Source: Paulinella micropora
Lineage: Eukaryota > Cercozoa > Imbricatea > Euglyphida > Paulinellidae
NCBI GenBank assembly: GCA_019918135.1
Contig: WBZZ01004123.1
Coordinates: forward strand, 216,802-280,801
Direction: 5' to 3'
Length of the DNA stretch: 64,000 bases
Positions 10,391 through 20,948 of the stretch are shown here, in pieces. The notes below the pieces were generated by a model. That model was not told the DNA's origin. It was given only the letters and a program-made list of their open reading frames with translations, and ran no database searches. Within the stretch, counting starts at the first letter, position 1. Every line of letters starts with the position of its first letter. The position numbers and the translations under genes are program-made.

Positions 10391-11266
10391 GCCATGAAGT
10401 GCTCGGTTAGCAGCGGAGCGGCTGCAGTAGGTTTCACCGTCCAATCACCCTTCTTTGGCTTGTAGTAGCCTACTTGTTGTAGCTCATATTAAAGTTATTT
10501 CTTTTCAGTTCGTTACTGATACTGATCCGGTTTGAAATTTAACTGTACAAAGACTTCGCAGATATAGGGCAATGTGAGCAAGTCACTCTGTCCGAACCAT
10601 AGAACCAAGCTCAGAAGAAAAATCTAAAGCAAAGCTGTCAGCAAAATCACAATAACAAATCTATAAGACATAAAAACTAACATGAACGTGACCTATACTA
10701 AACGAACAATTAAAAAAAAACCTATAAAGCAAAGAGCTATCCTAGTTTGCTATTGGGTCTCGGGCCACCGGTCCCTGCTCATTCTGCAACCCAGTTTGAG
10801 GCACGGCAGGAGGGGGGCCGCCTGCCTCGATGCGCAGCTATTGAATTCGACGTAAGCCTTGTGCACGTCTTGCCATTCGCACTGCGCAGTTAAGGATGTG
10901 CGTATTGCCTCGCTGAATCGTTATGGAGATCTCTCGTACTGTTCTCACCCTCACCGATTGAATTGAATCTGTGATGTCGAGCGACGCATTGATGCGTTTG
11001 CCAACGCAGAATTCGATCAATTGCAAGCGCTAGCCAAGCGCCTTCCAACGCAGAATTCGATCAATTGCAAGCGCTAGCCAAGCGCCTTCTTGCCTAATCT
11101 TCCTTGCCTCTCGAACGCAAACGGTATAATGATCGCCCCATACCAATCTAAAAAGTCGGCTCAGCCGGAATGTCCATCTTTACTCCGGATCCGAGCCAAG
11201 GGACCCGGGGTATAACGTATTACAATTAGAAATATTAAATTAATGCATGTGCATATATATGCGCAT
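10391..11266. other. Spacer with a 44-bp tandem duplication
   Basis: No gene seen. Two adjacent copies of a 44-bp sequence starting CCAACGCAGAATTCGATC lie at 11001-11088. Sequence left of them is unremarkable and moderately AT-rich. Confidence 0.6.
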
Positions 11267-11942
11267 GCATATGAAGCAGTACGTTGCATTGGCATGCAAA
11301 TGGCGCAGGTCCAATTGCTACAATGCAATATATATATATATATATACACTATGACACCGGAATGTCAATGCATGCATTGAAATTTCAACGCAGTGCATTG
11401 AAGTTTCAATGCATGTATTGAAACGTCAATGCATGATGCATTGAAATGCATTGACATTTCAATGCACTGGAAATGTGTATCAATGCATGCATTGAAACGT
11501 CAATGCAGAGAAATGTGTGTTTCAATGTATGCATTGATTTTCAATGCATGCATCAAAATTTCAATGCAGCACATAAATATGTGTTTCAATGCATGCATTG
11601 ATTTTCAATGCATGCATTCAAATGTCAATGCAGCGCAGATCAATGCATGCATTGATTTTCAATGCATGCATTAAAATGTCAATTGAGCAGTATTTCACTG
11701 CATACATTGATTTTCAATGCATGCATTAAAATTTCAATGCATGCATTGAAATGTGTCTTTTCAATGCATGCATTGACATGGGTAATTCAGTGCATGCATT
11801 GATAAACGGTATATCAATGCAGTGTAATCATTTTAATACCAAGAACTCCTTGAACTAGTGAGTAAATAACACGTTCAACAAGTCAGGAAATTAACTTTTT
11901 AATTTTTTTGATAATTGCTCCACTCCGTCTTCATTTCTGTCG

Positions 11943-12203
11943 TCATACATTTCTTCCATCTTCTTCTTCTTCACTTCGGTCATCATACATGTCTTCTTCT
12001 TCTTCTTCTTCTTCTTCTTCTTCTTCTTCTTCTTCTTCTTCTTCTAATGCTAATTCTTCTTGAACATCATCTTCTTCATCTAATTCCTGAACTTCCTCTT
12101 CCTCTGCGACGCCTTCTTTCTGTTCGTCATCTTCTTCTCCTTCACGACGATCGATTTCTTCTTTCAATTCCGGTGACAGATAGTCACTGATATCTAATTC
12201 CAT
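11943..12203 (-). CDS. Acidic GAA-repeat ORF, array unit 1
   Basis: From ATG 12203 (MELDISDYLSPELKEEIDR) the frame runs into a long Glu run created by the TTC/GAA microsatellite and ends DMYDDRSEEEEDGRNV. The non-repeat start looks protein-like, but the bulk is microsatellite. It overlaps the end of the 218-aa ORF in another frame and may be its frameshifted C-terminus. Confidence 0.3.
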   Translation of the reverse strand: MELDISDYLSPELKEEIDRREGEEDDEQKEGVAEEEEVQELDEEDDVQEELALEEEEEEEEEEEEEEEEEDMYDDRSEEEEDGRNV

Positions 12204-12850
12204 GAAATAGAATCGAGTGTGTGTGTGTTCGGAACCGGAGCGACGATGCAAGGAAGGTCAAGAAAGCTGACAGGAACAAAAGTCAGGTATGGTTGGACAG
12301 GGAATGTATCGCCCACCCACAAGTGATCATCTTGCTTTCTTGCGCGCAAAAGTTCCACTCTCGCCACATCACACGCGTACCCATTATACGCAATGTGAGC
12401 ATACCAGTGCACTGCAGCTGCGTGCCTGCCTGCCACTGTAACTCCCCAGCAGCGGCGAGGGAACGTCTGCTTGATATTCTCAACAGTGAGAAAGCAGCAG
12501 CCACCCCCAAAGCGCTCACCCCTTGCAGACCTGGTTGACCTCATCAGGAATCCCTTGCACCTCATAAACTTTGCTAGTTTGATGTTTGCTGCGGTCAGTA
12601 CTGGACGCTGACCCAACCCTTGCCAACCCGGTAGCTGCCTCCAGCAGCTGTCCATAAACTCCTGCAGCTCCACGAAATGCCTTGGTTTCGGCAAGAGCAC
12701 TCGGCTGAAAATCAGGTTGTTAGCCACGTCTTTGAGTTCGACGTTGCATGCGTAGCTGAGGTTCTTCTGGCCGGAACGGAAGCCTGGCATGATCAGCTTA
12801 TCCTTGACGTCAAGATTTTGCCTGGCGCAAGGTCCACATTGGTGCCGCAT
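12194..12850 (-). CDS. Transposase-like ORF, array unit 1 (218 aa)
   Basis: Read from ATG 12850. The product includes FVELQEFMDSCWRQLPGW and WYAHIAYNGYACDVARV. Upstream in another frame (about 12851-12985) the minus strand encodes LEHQGGELKKQVHNLKHSED, reminiscent of the block in C-terminal regions of CACTA/Tnp2-type transposon proteins that precedes such a segment. I infer a transposase C-terminal fragment with a frameshift, and do not identify a catalytic domain. The frame ends just past a (CA)n run, where a two-base change would fuse it to the acidic ORF. Confidence 0.4.
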   Translation of the reverse strand: MRHQCGPCARQNLDVKDKLIMPGFRSGQKNLSYACNVELKDVANNLIFSRVLLPKPRHFVELQEFMDSCWRQLPGWQGLGQRPVLTAANIKLAKFMRCKGFLMRSTRSARGERFGGGCCFLTVENIKQTFPRRCWGVTVAGRHAAAVHWYAHIAYNGYACDVARVELLRARKQDDHLWVGDTFPVQPYLTFVPVSFLDLPCIVAPVPNTHTLDSISWN

Positions 12851-13679
12851 TACTCCAACGGTTCATGAAAGTGTCCTCCGAGTGCTTCAGATTGTGCACT
12901 TGCTTCTTGAGTTCTCCTCCTTGGTGTTCCAGATCAAAAGCTTGCACTTCCGGTAGAGGGCCCAATCTCTCATGTGCACAAGAACTCTACAACAGAACTG
13001 GCGCATATGAAGCAGTACGTTGCATTGGCATGCAAATGGCGCAGGTCCAATTGCTACAATGCAATATATATATATATATACACTATGACACCGGAATGTC
13101 AATGCATGCATTGAAATTTCAACGCAGTGCATTGAAGTTTCAATGCATGTATTGAAACGTCAATGCATGATGCATTGAAATGCATTGACATTTCAATGCA
13201 CTGGAAATGTGTATCAATGCATGCATTGAAACGTCAATGCAGCACAGAAATGTGTGTTTCAATGTATGCATTGATTTTCAATGCATGCATCAAAATTTCA
13301 ATGCAGCACATAAATATGTGTTTCAATGCATGCATTGATTTTCAATGCATGCATTCAAATGTCAATGCAGCGCAGATCAATGCATGCATTGATTTTCAAT
13401 GCATGCATTAAAATGTCAATTGAGCAGTATTTCACTGCATACATTGATTTTCAATGCATACATTAAAATTTCAATGCATGCATTGAAATGTGTCTTTTCA
13501 ATGCATGCATTGACATGGGTAATTCAGTGCATGCATTGATAAACGGTATATCAATGCAGTGTAATCATTTTAATACCAAGAACTCCTTGAACTAGTGAGT
13601 AAATAACACGTTCAACAAGTCAGGAAATTAACTTTTTAATTTTTTTGATAATTGCTCCACTCCGTCTTCATTTCTGTCG

Positions 13680-13940
13680 TCATACATTTCTTCCATCTTC
13701 TTCTTCTTCACTTCGGTCATCATACATGTCTTCTTCTTCTTCTTCTTCTTCTTCTTCTTCTTCTTCTTCTTCTTCTTCTTCTAATGCTAATTCTTCTTGA
13801 ACATCATCTTCTTCATCTAATTCTTGAACTTCCTCTTCCTCTGCGACGCCTTCTTTCTGTTCGTCATCTTCTTCTCCTTCACGACGATCGATTTCTTCTT
13901 TCAATTCCGGTGACAGATAGTCACTGATATCTAATGCCAT
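13680..13940 (-). CDS. Acidic GAA-repeat ORF, array unit 2
   Basis: Copy of 11943-12203. Its second residue is Ala rather than Glu, and the repeat tract is the same length within the resolution of reading. Confidence 0.3.
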   Translation of the reverse strand: MALDISDYLSPELKEEIDRREGEEDDEQKEGVAEEEEVQELDEEDDVQEELALEEEEEEEEEEEEEEEEEDMYDDRSEEEEDGRNV

Positions 13941-14587
13941 GAAATAGAATCGAGTGTGTGTGTGTTCGGAACCGGAGCGACGATGCAAGGAAGGTCAAGA
14001 AAGCTGACAGGAACAAAAGTCAGGTATGGTTGGACAGGGAATGTATCGCCCACCCACAAGTGATCATCTTGCTTTCTTGCGCGCAAAAGTTCCACTCTCG
14101 CCACATCACACGCGTACCCATTATACGCAATGTGAGCATACCAGTGCACTGCAGCTGCGTGCCTGCCTGCCACTGTAACTCCCCAGCAGCGGCGAGGGAA
14201 CGTCTGCTTGATATTCTCAACAGTGAGAAAGCAGCAGCCACCCCCAAAGCGCTCACCCCTTGCAGACCTGGTTGACCTCATCAGGAATCCCTTGCACCTC
14301 ATAAACTTTGCTAGTTTGATGTTTGCTGCGGTCAGTACTGGACGCTGACCCAACCCTTGCCAACCCGGTAGCTGCCTCCAGCAGCTGTCCATAAACTCCT
14401 GCAGCTCCACGAAATGCCTTGGTTTCGGCAAGAGCACTCGGCTGAAAATCAGGTTGTTAGCCACGTCTTTGAGTTCGACGTTGCATGCGTAGCTGAGGTT
14501 CTTCTGGCCGGAACGGAAGCCTGGCATGATCAGCTTATCCTTGACGTCAAGATTTTGCCTGGCGCAAGGTCCACATTGGTGCCGCAT
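13931..14587 (-). CDS. Transposase-like ORF, array unit 2
   Basis: Same 218-residue protein as at 12194-12850 apart from the last residue (H for N). It persists because the array unit was duplicated. No independent evidence of function. Confidence 0.4.
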   Translation of the reverse strand: MRHQCGPCARQNLDVKDKLIMPGFRSGQKNLSYACNVELKDVANNLIFSRVLLPKPRHFVELQEFMDSCWRQLPGWQGLGQRPVLTAANIKLAKFMRCKGFLMRSTRSARGERFGGGCCFLTVENIKQTFPRRCWGVTVAGRHAAAVHWYAHIAYNGYACDVARVELLRARKQDDHLWVGDTFPVQPYLTFVPVSFLDLPCIVAPVPNTHTLDSISWH

Positions 14588-15416
14588 TACTCCAACGGTT
14601 CATGAAAGTGTCCTCCGAGTGCTTCAGATTGTGCACTTGCTTCTTGAGTTCTCCTCCTTGGTGTTCCAGATCAAAAGCTTGCACTTCCGGTAGAGGGCCC
14701 AATCTCTCATGTGCACAAGAACTCTACAACAGAACTGGCGCATATGAAGCAGTACGTTGCATTGGCATGCAAATGGCGCAGGTCCAATTGCTACAATGCA
14801 ATATATATATATATATACACTATGACACCGGAATGTCAATGCATGCATTGAAATTTCAACGCAGTGCATTGAAGTTTCAATGCATGTATTGAAACGTCAA
14901 TGCATGATGCATTGAAATGCATTGACATTTCAATGCACTGGAAATGTGTATCAATGCATGCATTGAAACGTCAATGCAGCACAGAAATGTGTGTTTCAAT
15001 GTATGCATTGATTTTCAATGCATGCATCAAAATTTCAATGCAGCACATAAATATGTGTTTCAATGCATGCATTGATTTTCAATGCATGCATTCAAATGTC
15101 AATGCAGCGCAGATCAATGCATGCATTGATTTTCAATGCATGCATTAAAATGTCAATTGAGCAGTATTTCACTGCATACATTGATTTTCAATGCATGCAT
15201 TAAAATTTCAATGCATGCATTGAAATGTGTCTTTTCAATGCATGCATTGACATGGGTAATTCAGTGCATGCATTGATAAACGGTATATCAATGCAGTGTA
15301 ATCATTTTAATACCAAGAACTCCTTGAACTAGTGAGTAAATAACACGTTCAACAAGTCAGGAAATTAACTTTTTAATTTTTTTGATAATTGCTCCACTCC
15401 GTCTTCATTTCTGTCG

Positions 15417-15677
15417 TCATACATTTCTTCCATCTTCTTCTTCTTCACTTCGGTCATCATACATGTCTTCTTCTTCTTCTTCTTCTTCTTCTTCTTCTTC
15501 TTCTTCTTCTTCTTCTTCTAATGCTAATTCTTCTTGAACATCATCTTCTTCATCTAATTCTTGAACTTCCTCTTCCTCTGCGACGCCTTCTTTCTGTTCG
15601 TCATCTTCTTCTCCTTCACGACGATCGATTTCTTCTTTCAATTCCGGTGACAGATAGTCACTGATATCTAATGCCAT
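15417..15677 (-). CDS. Acidic GAA-repeat ORF, array unit 3
   Basis: Copy of the unit 2 ORF at 13680-13940, with the same Ala at position 2. Confidence 0.3.
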   Translation of the reverse strand: MALDISDYLSPELKEEIDRREGEEDDEQKEGVAEEEEVQELDEEDDVQEELALEEEEEEEEEEEEEEEEEDMYDDRSEEEEDGRNV

Positions 15678-16324
15678 GAAATAGAATCGAGTGTGTGTGT
15701 GTTCGGAACCGGAGCGACGATGCAAGGAAGGTCAAGAAAGCTGACAGGAACAAAAGTCAGGTATGGTTGGACAGGGAATGTATCGCCCACCCACAAGTGA
15801 TCATCTTGCTTTCTTGCGCGCAAAAGTTCCACTCTCGCCACATCACACGCGTACCCATTATACGCAATGTGAGCATACCAGTGCACTGCAGCTGCGTGCC
15901 TGCCTGCCACTGTAACTCCCCAGCAGCGGCGAGGGAACGTCTGCTTGATATTCTCAACAGTGAGAAAGCAGCAGCCACCCCCAAAGCGCTCACCCCTTGC
16001 AGACCTGGTTGACCTCATCAGGAATCCCTTGCACCTCATAAACTTTGCTAGTTTGATGTTTGCTGCGGTCAGTACTGGACGCTGACCCAACCCTTGCCAA
16101 CCCGGTAGCTGCCTCCAGCAGCTGTCCATAAACTCCTGCAGCTCCACGAAATGCCTTGGTTTCGGCAAGAGCACTCGGCTGAAAATCAGGTTGTTAGCCA
16201 CGTCTTTGAGTTCGACGTTGCATGCGTAGCTGAGGTTCTTCTGGCCGGAACGGAAGCCTGGCATGATCAGCTTATCCTTGACGTCAAGATTTTGCCTGGC
16301 GCAAGGTCCACATTGGTGCCGCAT
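15668..16324 (-). CDS. Transposase-like ORF, array unit 3
   Basis: Identical at protein level to the unit 2 copy. The array unit ends shortly after its upstream region, at about 16480. Confidence 0.4.
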   Translation of the reverse strand: MRHQCGPCARQNLDVKDKLIMPGFRSGQKNLSYACNVELKDVANNLIFSRVLLPKPRHFVELQEFMDSCWRQLPGWQGLGQRPVLTAANIKLAKFMRCKGFLMRSTRSARGERFGGGCCFLTVENIKQTFPRRCWGVTVAGRHAAAVHWYAHIAYNGYACDVARVELLRARKQDDHLWVGDTFPVQPYLTFVPVSFLDLPCIVAPVPNTHTLDSISWH

Positions 16325-16683
16325 TACTCCAACGGTTCATGAAAGTGTCCTCCGAGTGCTTCAGATTGTGCACTTGCTTCTTGAGTTCTCCTCCTTGGTG
16401 TTCCAGATCAAAAGCTTGCACTTCCGGTAGAGGGCCCAATCTCTCATGTGCACAAGAACTCTACAACAGAACTGGCGCAGCGTACGAATGGTCTGTTTTG
16501 GGCAGCCCAGCCGCAATTTCTACCACCTACAACAGGGAGTTTAAAGACAGTTAGCATAGAGTCTGAGGGTAGTGTCAATGCATGCATTGAAATTTCAATT
16601 GGTGCATTGGATTTTCAATGCATGCGTATTTTCAATGCCTGCATTGAAATTTCAATGCCCGCATTGAAACTTAAATTCATGCA

Positions 16684-17170
16684 TCACTGAAGTTTCAATG
16701 CCCATATGCTTGTGTTATGGACCTGTCGAACTATGTAATCTCCCAAGCCCCTATCCACGTGACCTGGCAGACTTTTTTGCGAGACTAACTTGGCAAGACT
16801 GAACATCTTCTTGATAATTTCCACTTGGGCTGGTGCATGGCCGCCTGGTACGTCATCATAGATCCAGCTGCAGTATTGCAAAAAGAAGTTGGCGCTGGCG
16901 ATGTTGAAAGTTCCGAAATTCTTGTACGAGGAACCTGTGCCGATTTGACGAGGAAGTGCTCGGATGCTCTTGAATCGACGGCAGACTTCGTACCTTGCAT
17001 CCTCATCGAGTCCAAAGAGAGCGTACAAGTCCATGCACGCTTGAACAGCATTAGCTCGGACTTAGTAAGCGGCTTCCTCCCTCTGGATGGCTGCGGCGTA
17101 GACCTGATCTGATTCACCAGCTTGCTTATCTCGCGCCACAAATGGAGGCAAAGTGTGAACGTCTGTCATT
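16684..17170 (-). pseudogene. Hypothetical protein fragment with in-frame TAA
   Basis: From ATG near 17170 (MTDVHTLPPFVARDKQ) the frame is open except for TAA at 17062-17064, then continues with MDLYALFGLDEDARYEVCRR and FNIASANFFLQYCSWIYDD to 16684. The protein-like composition on both sides of the stop suggests one gene with a single nonsense change. I do not recognise the family. Its place beside the tandem array suggests it belongs to the same transposon family, perhaps an unduplicated part. Confidence 0.4.
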
Positions 17171-17388
17171 GATGGGGGGGTCTTGTGTCTGCCTTTTTAT
17201 GTTTTTGTGCATTTAGACGACGATTGTTAATGTCGTGTGCATGCTGATTCGTTTTGCAACGTTTGTTTGCACTACCAGAAACAAGAAGAAAAAAAAGAAA
17301 AGTCCTAGTCTACTTTCTCTTTCGCACCTCGTACTGTTTTTTTTGTCAGGAAAAACTCGAAGCTAGCCGACGAGAACCTTTGCTGGTG

Positions 17389-18213
17389 ATGTGTCCTCAA
17401 AGGCTGTGCATAATCTGTCGCTGCGCCTGGGCTGCCGGCGACCTGCACACTTCCCCGGACGGAGTGCGTCTCTGGAGACCGGCGCCTGCGTGCGCGACCT
17501 GCCTCAAGGAACCCTACGGGTGGCCGCGTGCGGACGACCCCAACCTCAAGGGCACCGCGCTTGGCACCCTCGGGCACAAGGTGTTCGCCGTCGCGAGAAA
17601 CGGTTGTGGCGACAACCTCGGCGCGTTCACGACCACGGAAGTAAACCCCGGCAATGTTGGAGGCTGCATTTTCTTCGACGGGAGCGTCATCACGCACCCG
17701 AAACTCGCGGTCGAACCGCAATTTGCGCGCGCCATGCACTTCCTGTCTTGGGAGGCGGTTTGCATCGACGGCTTTGGTTTGCTCGACTTGTGTAAGTGGC
17801 ACCAAGCCCAGGTTCTGGGGCGGCTGGCGCTGCACGATGGCACCTGGCAGCGCTTTCTCCGCGCGCCGGCAGGTCAGTCCATCGTGTTCGAACTGCCGCC
17901 CGCGCTACGGTACCAGGGCTCCGCACAGCTGGTCAACAGCGGCGGCCAGCAGCCGTTGTTGGTCCTCAAGAAGCCCGCGTACGTGTGGCCGGGCCTCCGC
18001 CGGCCGTACCTGACCTGCGGCACGGGGCAGAACCCGGTCTTCAGGGCGGGTTCCGAACTTCGATGGTCTTACATCATCCAAGAAGACAAGCAGATCGCAG
18101 CTGCGCCGGACACGAGAAAGGCCCTGAGTGACCGCGAGGGCAAAGGACCTGAGAGACGATTGCGCAACGCAATGCTGCCCAACCGGGCTGGCCAAAAGGA
18201 CAAGACGAATTAA
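17389..18213 (+). CDS. Hypothetical protein with paired CxxC motifs (274 aa)
   Basis: First gene of the GC-rich block. The first ATG in the frame is at 17389 and gives MCPQRLCIICRCAW; an upstream extension lacks an ATG. Two Cys pairs, CIIC and CATC, about 30 residues apart near the N-terminus could bind one zinc ion. The rest (GTLGHKVFAVARNGCGD, GGCIFFDGSVITHPKL) looks like a folded alpha/beta protein but matches nothing I know. The C-terminus is Lys/Arg-rich. It ends in TAA with no frameshift, one of the few intact genes in the block. Confidence 0.6.
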   Translation: MCPQRLCIICRCAWAAGDLHTSPDGVRLWRPAPACATCLKEPYGWPRADDPNLKGTALGTLGHKVFAVARNGCGDNLGAFTTTEVNPGNVGGCIFFDGSVITHPKLAVEPQFARAMHFLSWEAVCIDGFGLLDLCKWHQAQVLGRLALHDGTWQRFLRAPAGQSIVFELPPALRYQGSAQLVNSGGQQPLLVLKKPAYVWPGLRRPYLTCGTGQNPVFRAGSELRWSYIIQEDKQIAAAPDTRKALSDREGKGPERRLRNAMLPNRAGQKDKTN

Positions 18214-19099
18214 AGGAACCTCCCCAAAACGGCCGCGGGGTGCGCTGAGTGGGTGGGGGGGGGGGGTAGAGCGGAAGGGATAGGAAAAGGAGGACACAAT
18301 TGCGCGGACCGTCGAAAGAAGAGGGCAGGAAGGTGCGTGAAGGAAGGGAGAGAGAGAGGGGGGGGGAGGCTAGTTTTGGAGGACGTCTGTCTACAGAGCC
18401 CCTCTTCTGCCCCTTCCTTTTCTTTGGGAGAGGTGCAAGGGGGGGGGGGAGAAAGGAGGAGATTCTTGCACCGTAGCCCCCCCCCCCTCCCCTCCTTAGC
18501 TTCCGGTTTATCTTCCCTTGCGTCTTTTTTTTCTTCTTCTATTTTTCGTTCTCCTTCCGGTACGAGCGTGGACAGGAAGGAAAGTGGCGAGTGAGAGTGG
18601 GTATTGCGGGGAGGGAGGGAGGAATGGTGGTTGTAGCCACCACGCCTTTTTTTTTGTTGTGCACCCACTCGGTACAACCCGCGCCCGTGCCCCCCCCCCC
18701 ACCCCTCCTCTCCCCTTTCTCTCCCGCACGTTCCTCCCCACACAGGTTCCCGAAAAAAAAAACATCTTAACAGACAATAAAAAAAGAAAACAAAAATCGG
18801 CGAAGGAGGGGGTAGAGACAAAAAAAGAAAGGGAGTGCGAAAAAAAGGAAGGCAAAAAAAAGTGTTAGTTTGTCAACATCGGGGGGGGGGGGGGAATAGA
18901 GAGTAGTTTCTTTTTCTTGTAACTTTTTTTAACAGGTTTTGGGTAAGATTTGCACGTTCTATTCAAGACTGTATTTTAATAACAAAGATTTAGTTGTTGA
19001 GCGAACGGACTTTTGCGCTTGTACCAAACACACACCCGGAGGCTGGTCACACGTACAGCCCTTTTTTTTCTTTGCGGGCGGCACTTAAGAAAACAAAAA
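18214..19099. other. Spacer of G and C runs
   Basis: No gene. Long homopurine and homopyrimidine tracts, C runs near 18480 and 18690, and a G run near 18881-18893. An A-rich leader immediately precedes the next ATG. Open frames here on both strands are low-complexity products of the tracts. Confidence 0.7.
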
Positions 19100-20058
19100 A
19101 TGTCTGCTTCTACGGCTTTGATGAAAGATCAGGAACCCAGTACCGGCAGTGAAACTGGCCCGACGAAAACCCCCGATGACGATGGGTGGCCAGTACCATA
19201 TTATGTTTCGATGTGGTTCTTATCCGTTGCGGCCATGACCTTGCACCTGACCTCCGCTTCTTTTAGCGCGAGGCACATGTTCAATGATAAGCCGTTTTCG
19301 GCCGGCGGCAACCAGGACGAAATCTTCCAAACGTCCCAAGGCATGAAAATCGCGGGGGTCTGCGTCACGGCCGTATCGCTGTTCATGGCCTTTTGCTTCT
19401 TCACGACCTTTTGGAAAACCATAGATGATAAGTCCAGATCTGCAGTGTTGAAAAACGTGATCAGGTTCTACGGCTACAGAAATCACTTGCTAATCCACAT
19501 GGCTGGCTATATCAGACGCTGGTGCTGCTGTCTGTGTCGATTATGATCATGAGCAACATCCACAACGACCGAAAAACGATGATCGTCGCGGATTATCCCG
19601 GTTATCTCACAAGCGCTGCTCAATGGACGGTATCGCTGAGAACTGGCAAGGACGCAAACGCTACTACTATCTGCACCGACTGTGTCCTGACAGACAACGC
19701 GAATGTCGATGAAGAATGTTCCTTGCTAAGCGCTATGATGTGGGTGGCTTCCAGCATCCTGTCCGTGATAGGTAACTCCTTTGCGTTCGCGAAATACTTC
19801 ATAGCCATGGTCACCTGGATGAAGCGCTCCCGGGACCCTTGTACACTCGAAGACAAGGAAGCGAGCCAAGAGGAATTGGAACGTTTCATGAAAGCCACTC
19901 AAGACGGAACCGACCTAAGAGCTCTCTTTGCGCAAGTGAAGGCGCTGACAGATAAAATCGAAGGTATGCAAGCTAAAGAGCCACCGAATTCTACTTTTCC
20001 TGCTGGACTTACAAGAGTGAGTACTAGCGGCGGCTCAAAAAGGCAGCTAACTGGCTAG
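19100..20058 (+). pseudogene. Four-helix membrane protein, frameshifted
   Basis: Starts at ATG 19100 straight after an A-rich leader. An N-terminal soluble stretch of about 30 residues is followed by hydrophobic helices YYVSMWFLSVAAMTLHL and IAGVCVTAVSLFMAFCFF. After a one-base frame change between about 19485 and 19515 come LVLLSVSIMIMSN and a long MMWVASSILSVIG helix. The tail (EELERFMKATQDGTDLRALF) is predicted coiled coil. The layout is tetraspan-like, with Cys in the loop between helices 3 and 4, but no family signature. It ends TAG TAG. Confidence 0.6.
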
Positions 20059-20388
20059 TAGCTCTTGGGGGCCTCAGGCCTGCACAAGAAAAAAAAGGAA
20101 AGGAGGGGAGCAAGAGGAGGGAAAGGCGAGGAAAGGGGGGCGTGATCCCGAGCTTTTTTTGCTGGAACCGACGACAACAATCAACACAAAAAACACTTCC
20201 GCTGCCGAGATAGCAGTACTCGTGATCGCCCTTGGTCTGGTGATGGCCAGAAATCTTTACTCTTGGTAGTTGTTTTAATTTTTTAAAAAAAAGGTTGTTA
20301 CTTTTCTGAACAATTTAGATTGCTTGCTTGCCTGCCCGTCTTTTTCTTTCTTGCTTTCCTGCTCTCTCTCTCTCTCTCGTTAAAATCG
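20059..20388. other. Spacer between convergent genes
   Basis: No gene. Purine-rich tract, then AT-rich sequence with short A runs near 20285. It separates the membrane-protein gene from the 3' end of the histone gene. Confidence 0.5.
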
Positions 20389-20948
20389 TCAGTCCGCTGC
20401 CGATGCTGCTGCTGTCGTTGCGGGGGCGTCGTCGCGCTCCTCCTTCTCCTCTTCCTCCTCCTCTTCCTCTTCCTCCTCTTCCTCCTCCTCCCCTTCCTCG
20501 CGCTTGCTGCTAGTGCGGCGTTTCTTGGCGGGCGGCTCGTCCACGCCCAGGTACAGCCGGCGGCCGAAGCCCGTCTTGTACGCCCTGAGCACATCCTCGA
20601 CCCGGGCGGTCTTGCGGCCGCAGTTCTCCCCGCCATACAGGTCCACACGCTCGTGCATGACCCGCACGAAGTCGTCGAGCAGTCGGTCACGCTGCGCCGC
20701 AACTTCCTGCCGCCCAGCCGGCCGATCCTGCACTGTCTAGCCAGCATCTTGACTTCCGAGGGCCACAGCAGGCCCACCTCGGGGCACTCGCGGCGCCTGT
20801 GCCTGCGCGCTAGGGGTCTCTGTTTTTCGCGCTTGTCGCGGGCTGGCTTGGCTGGCTACTCGGTTGCCTTCAAAAAGTTGGCAACCGTCGCGCTTGGCTT
20901 CGTGCCCTTGTCGACATCGCGGTCGTGCTTGTTCTAGGTCGCGGACAT
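20389..20948 (-). pseudogene. Histone H4 homologue with acidic C-terminal tail
   Basis: From ATG 20948 the frame encodes a basic tail, then WPSEVKMLARQCRIGRLGG, matching H4 helix 1 (L-A-R-x4-R-I-x-G). After a frame change near 20695-20720 come RDRLLDDFVRVMHE (helix 2), GRKTARVEDVLRAYK (the R-K-T loop and helix 3 of H4) and GRRLYLG (H4 has GRTLYGFG). A nuclear-localisation-like PAKKRRTSSKR and a long poly-Glu run follow, absent from canonical H4. TAG codons at 20934-20936 and 20856-20858 interrupt the tail. Histone-fold genes are known in marseilleviruses, medusavirus and mirusviruses. It would package DNA, perhaps as half of a fused or non-canonical nucleosome. Confidence 0.75.

Larger units (their letters stand above)
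11267..16480. repeat. Tandem array of three 1737-bp units
   Basis: Units begin near 11267, 13004 and 14741 (period 1737). Each has, in order, a TA microsatellite, about 450 bp dense in the palindrome TCAATGCATGCATTGA and variants, a TTC/GAA repeat, a (GT)n run, and about 650 bp of minus-strand coding sequence. Copies 2 and 3 are almost identical; copy 1 differs slightly more. The unit ends in the same GAACTGGCGCA sequence at each junction. Degenerate palindrome repeats continue to about 16690. The period and sharp junctions indicate recent segmental tandem duplication. Confidence 0.93.

Noticed and set aside
18214-18868. Several overlapping open frames on both strands
   Set aside because: Low-complexity Gly/Arg/Ser/Pro products of G and C runs with no conserved-looking segment.
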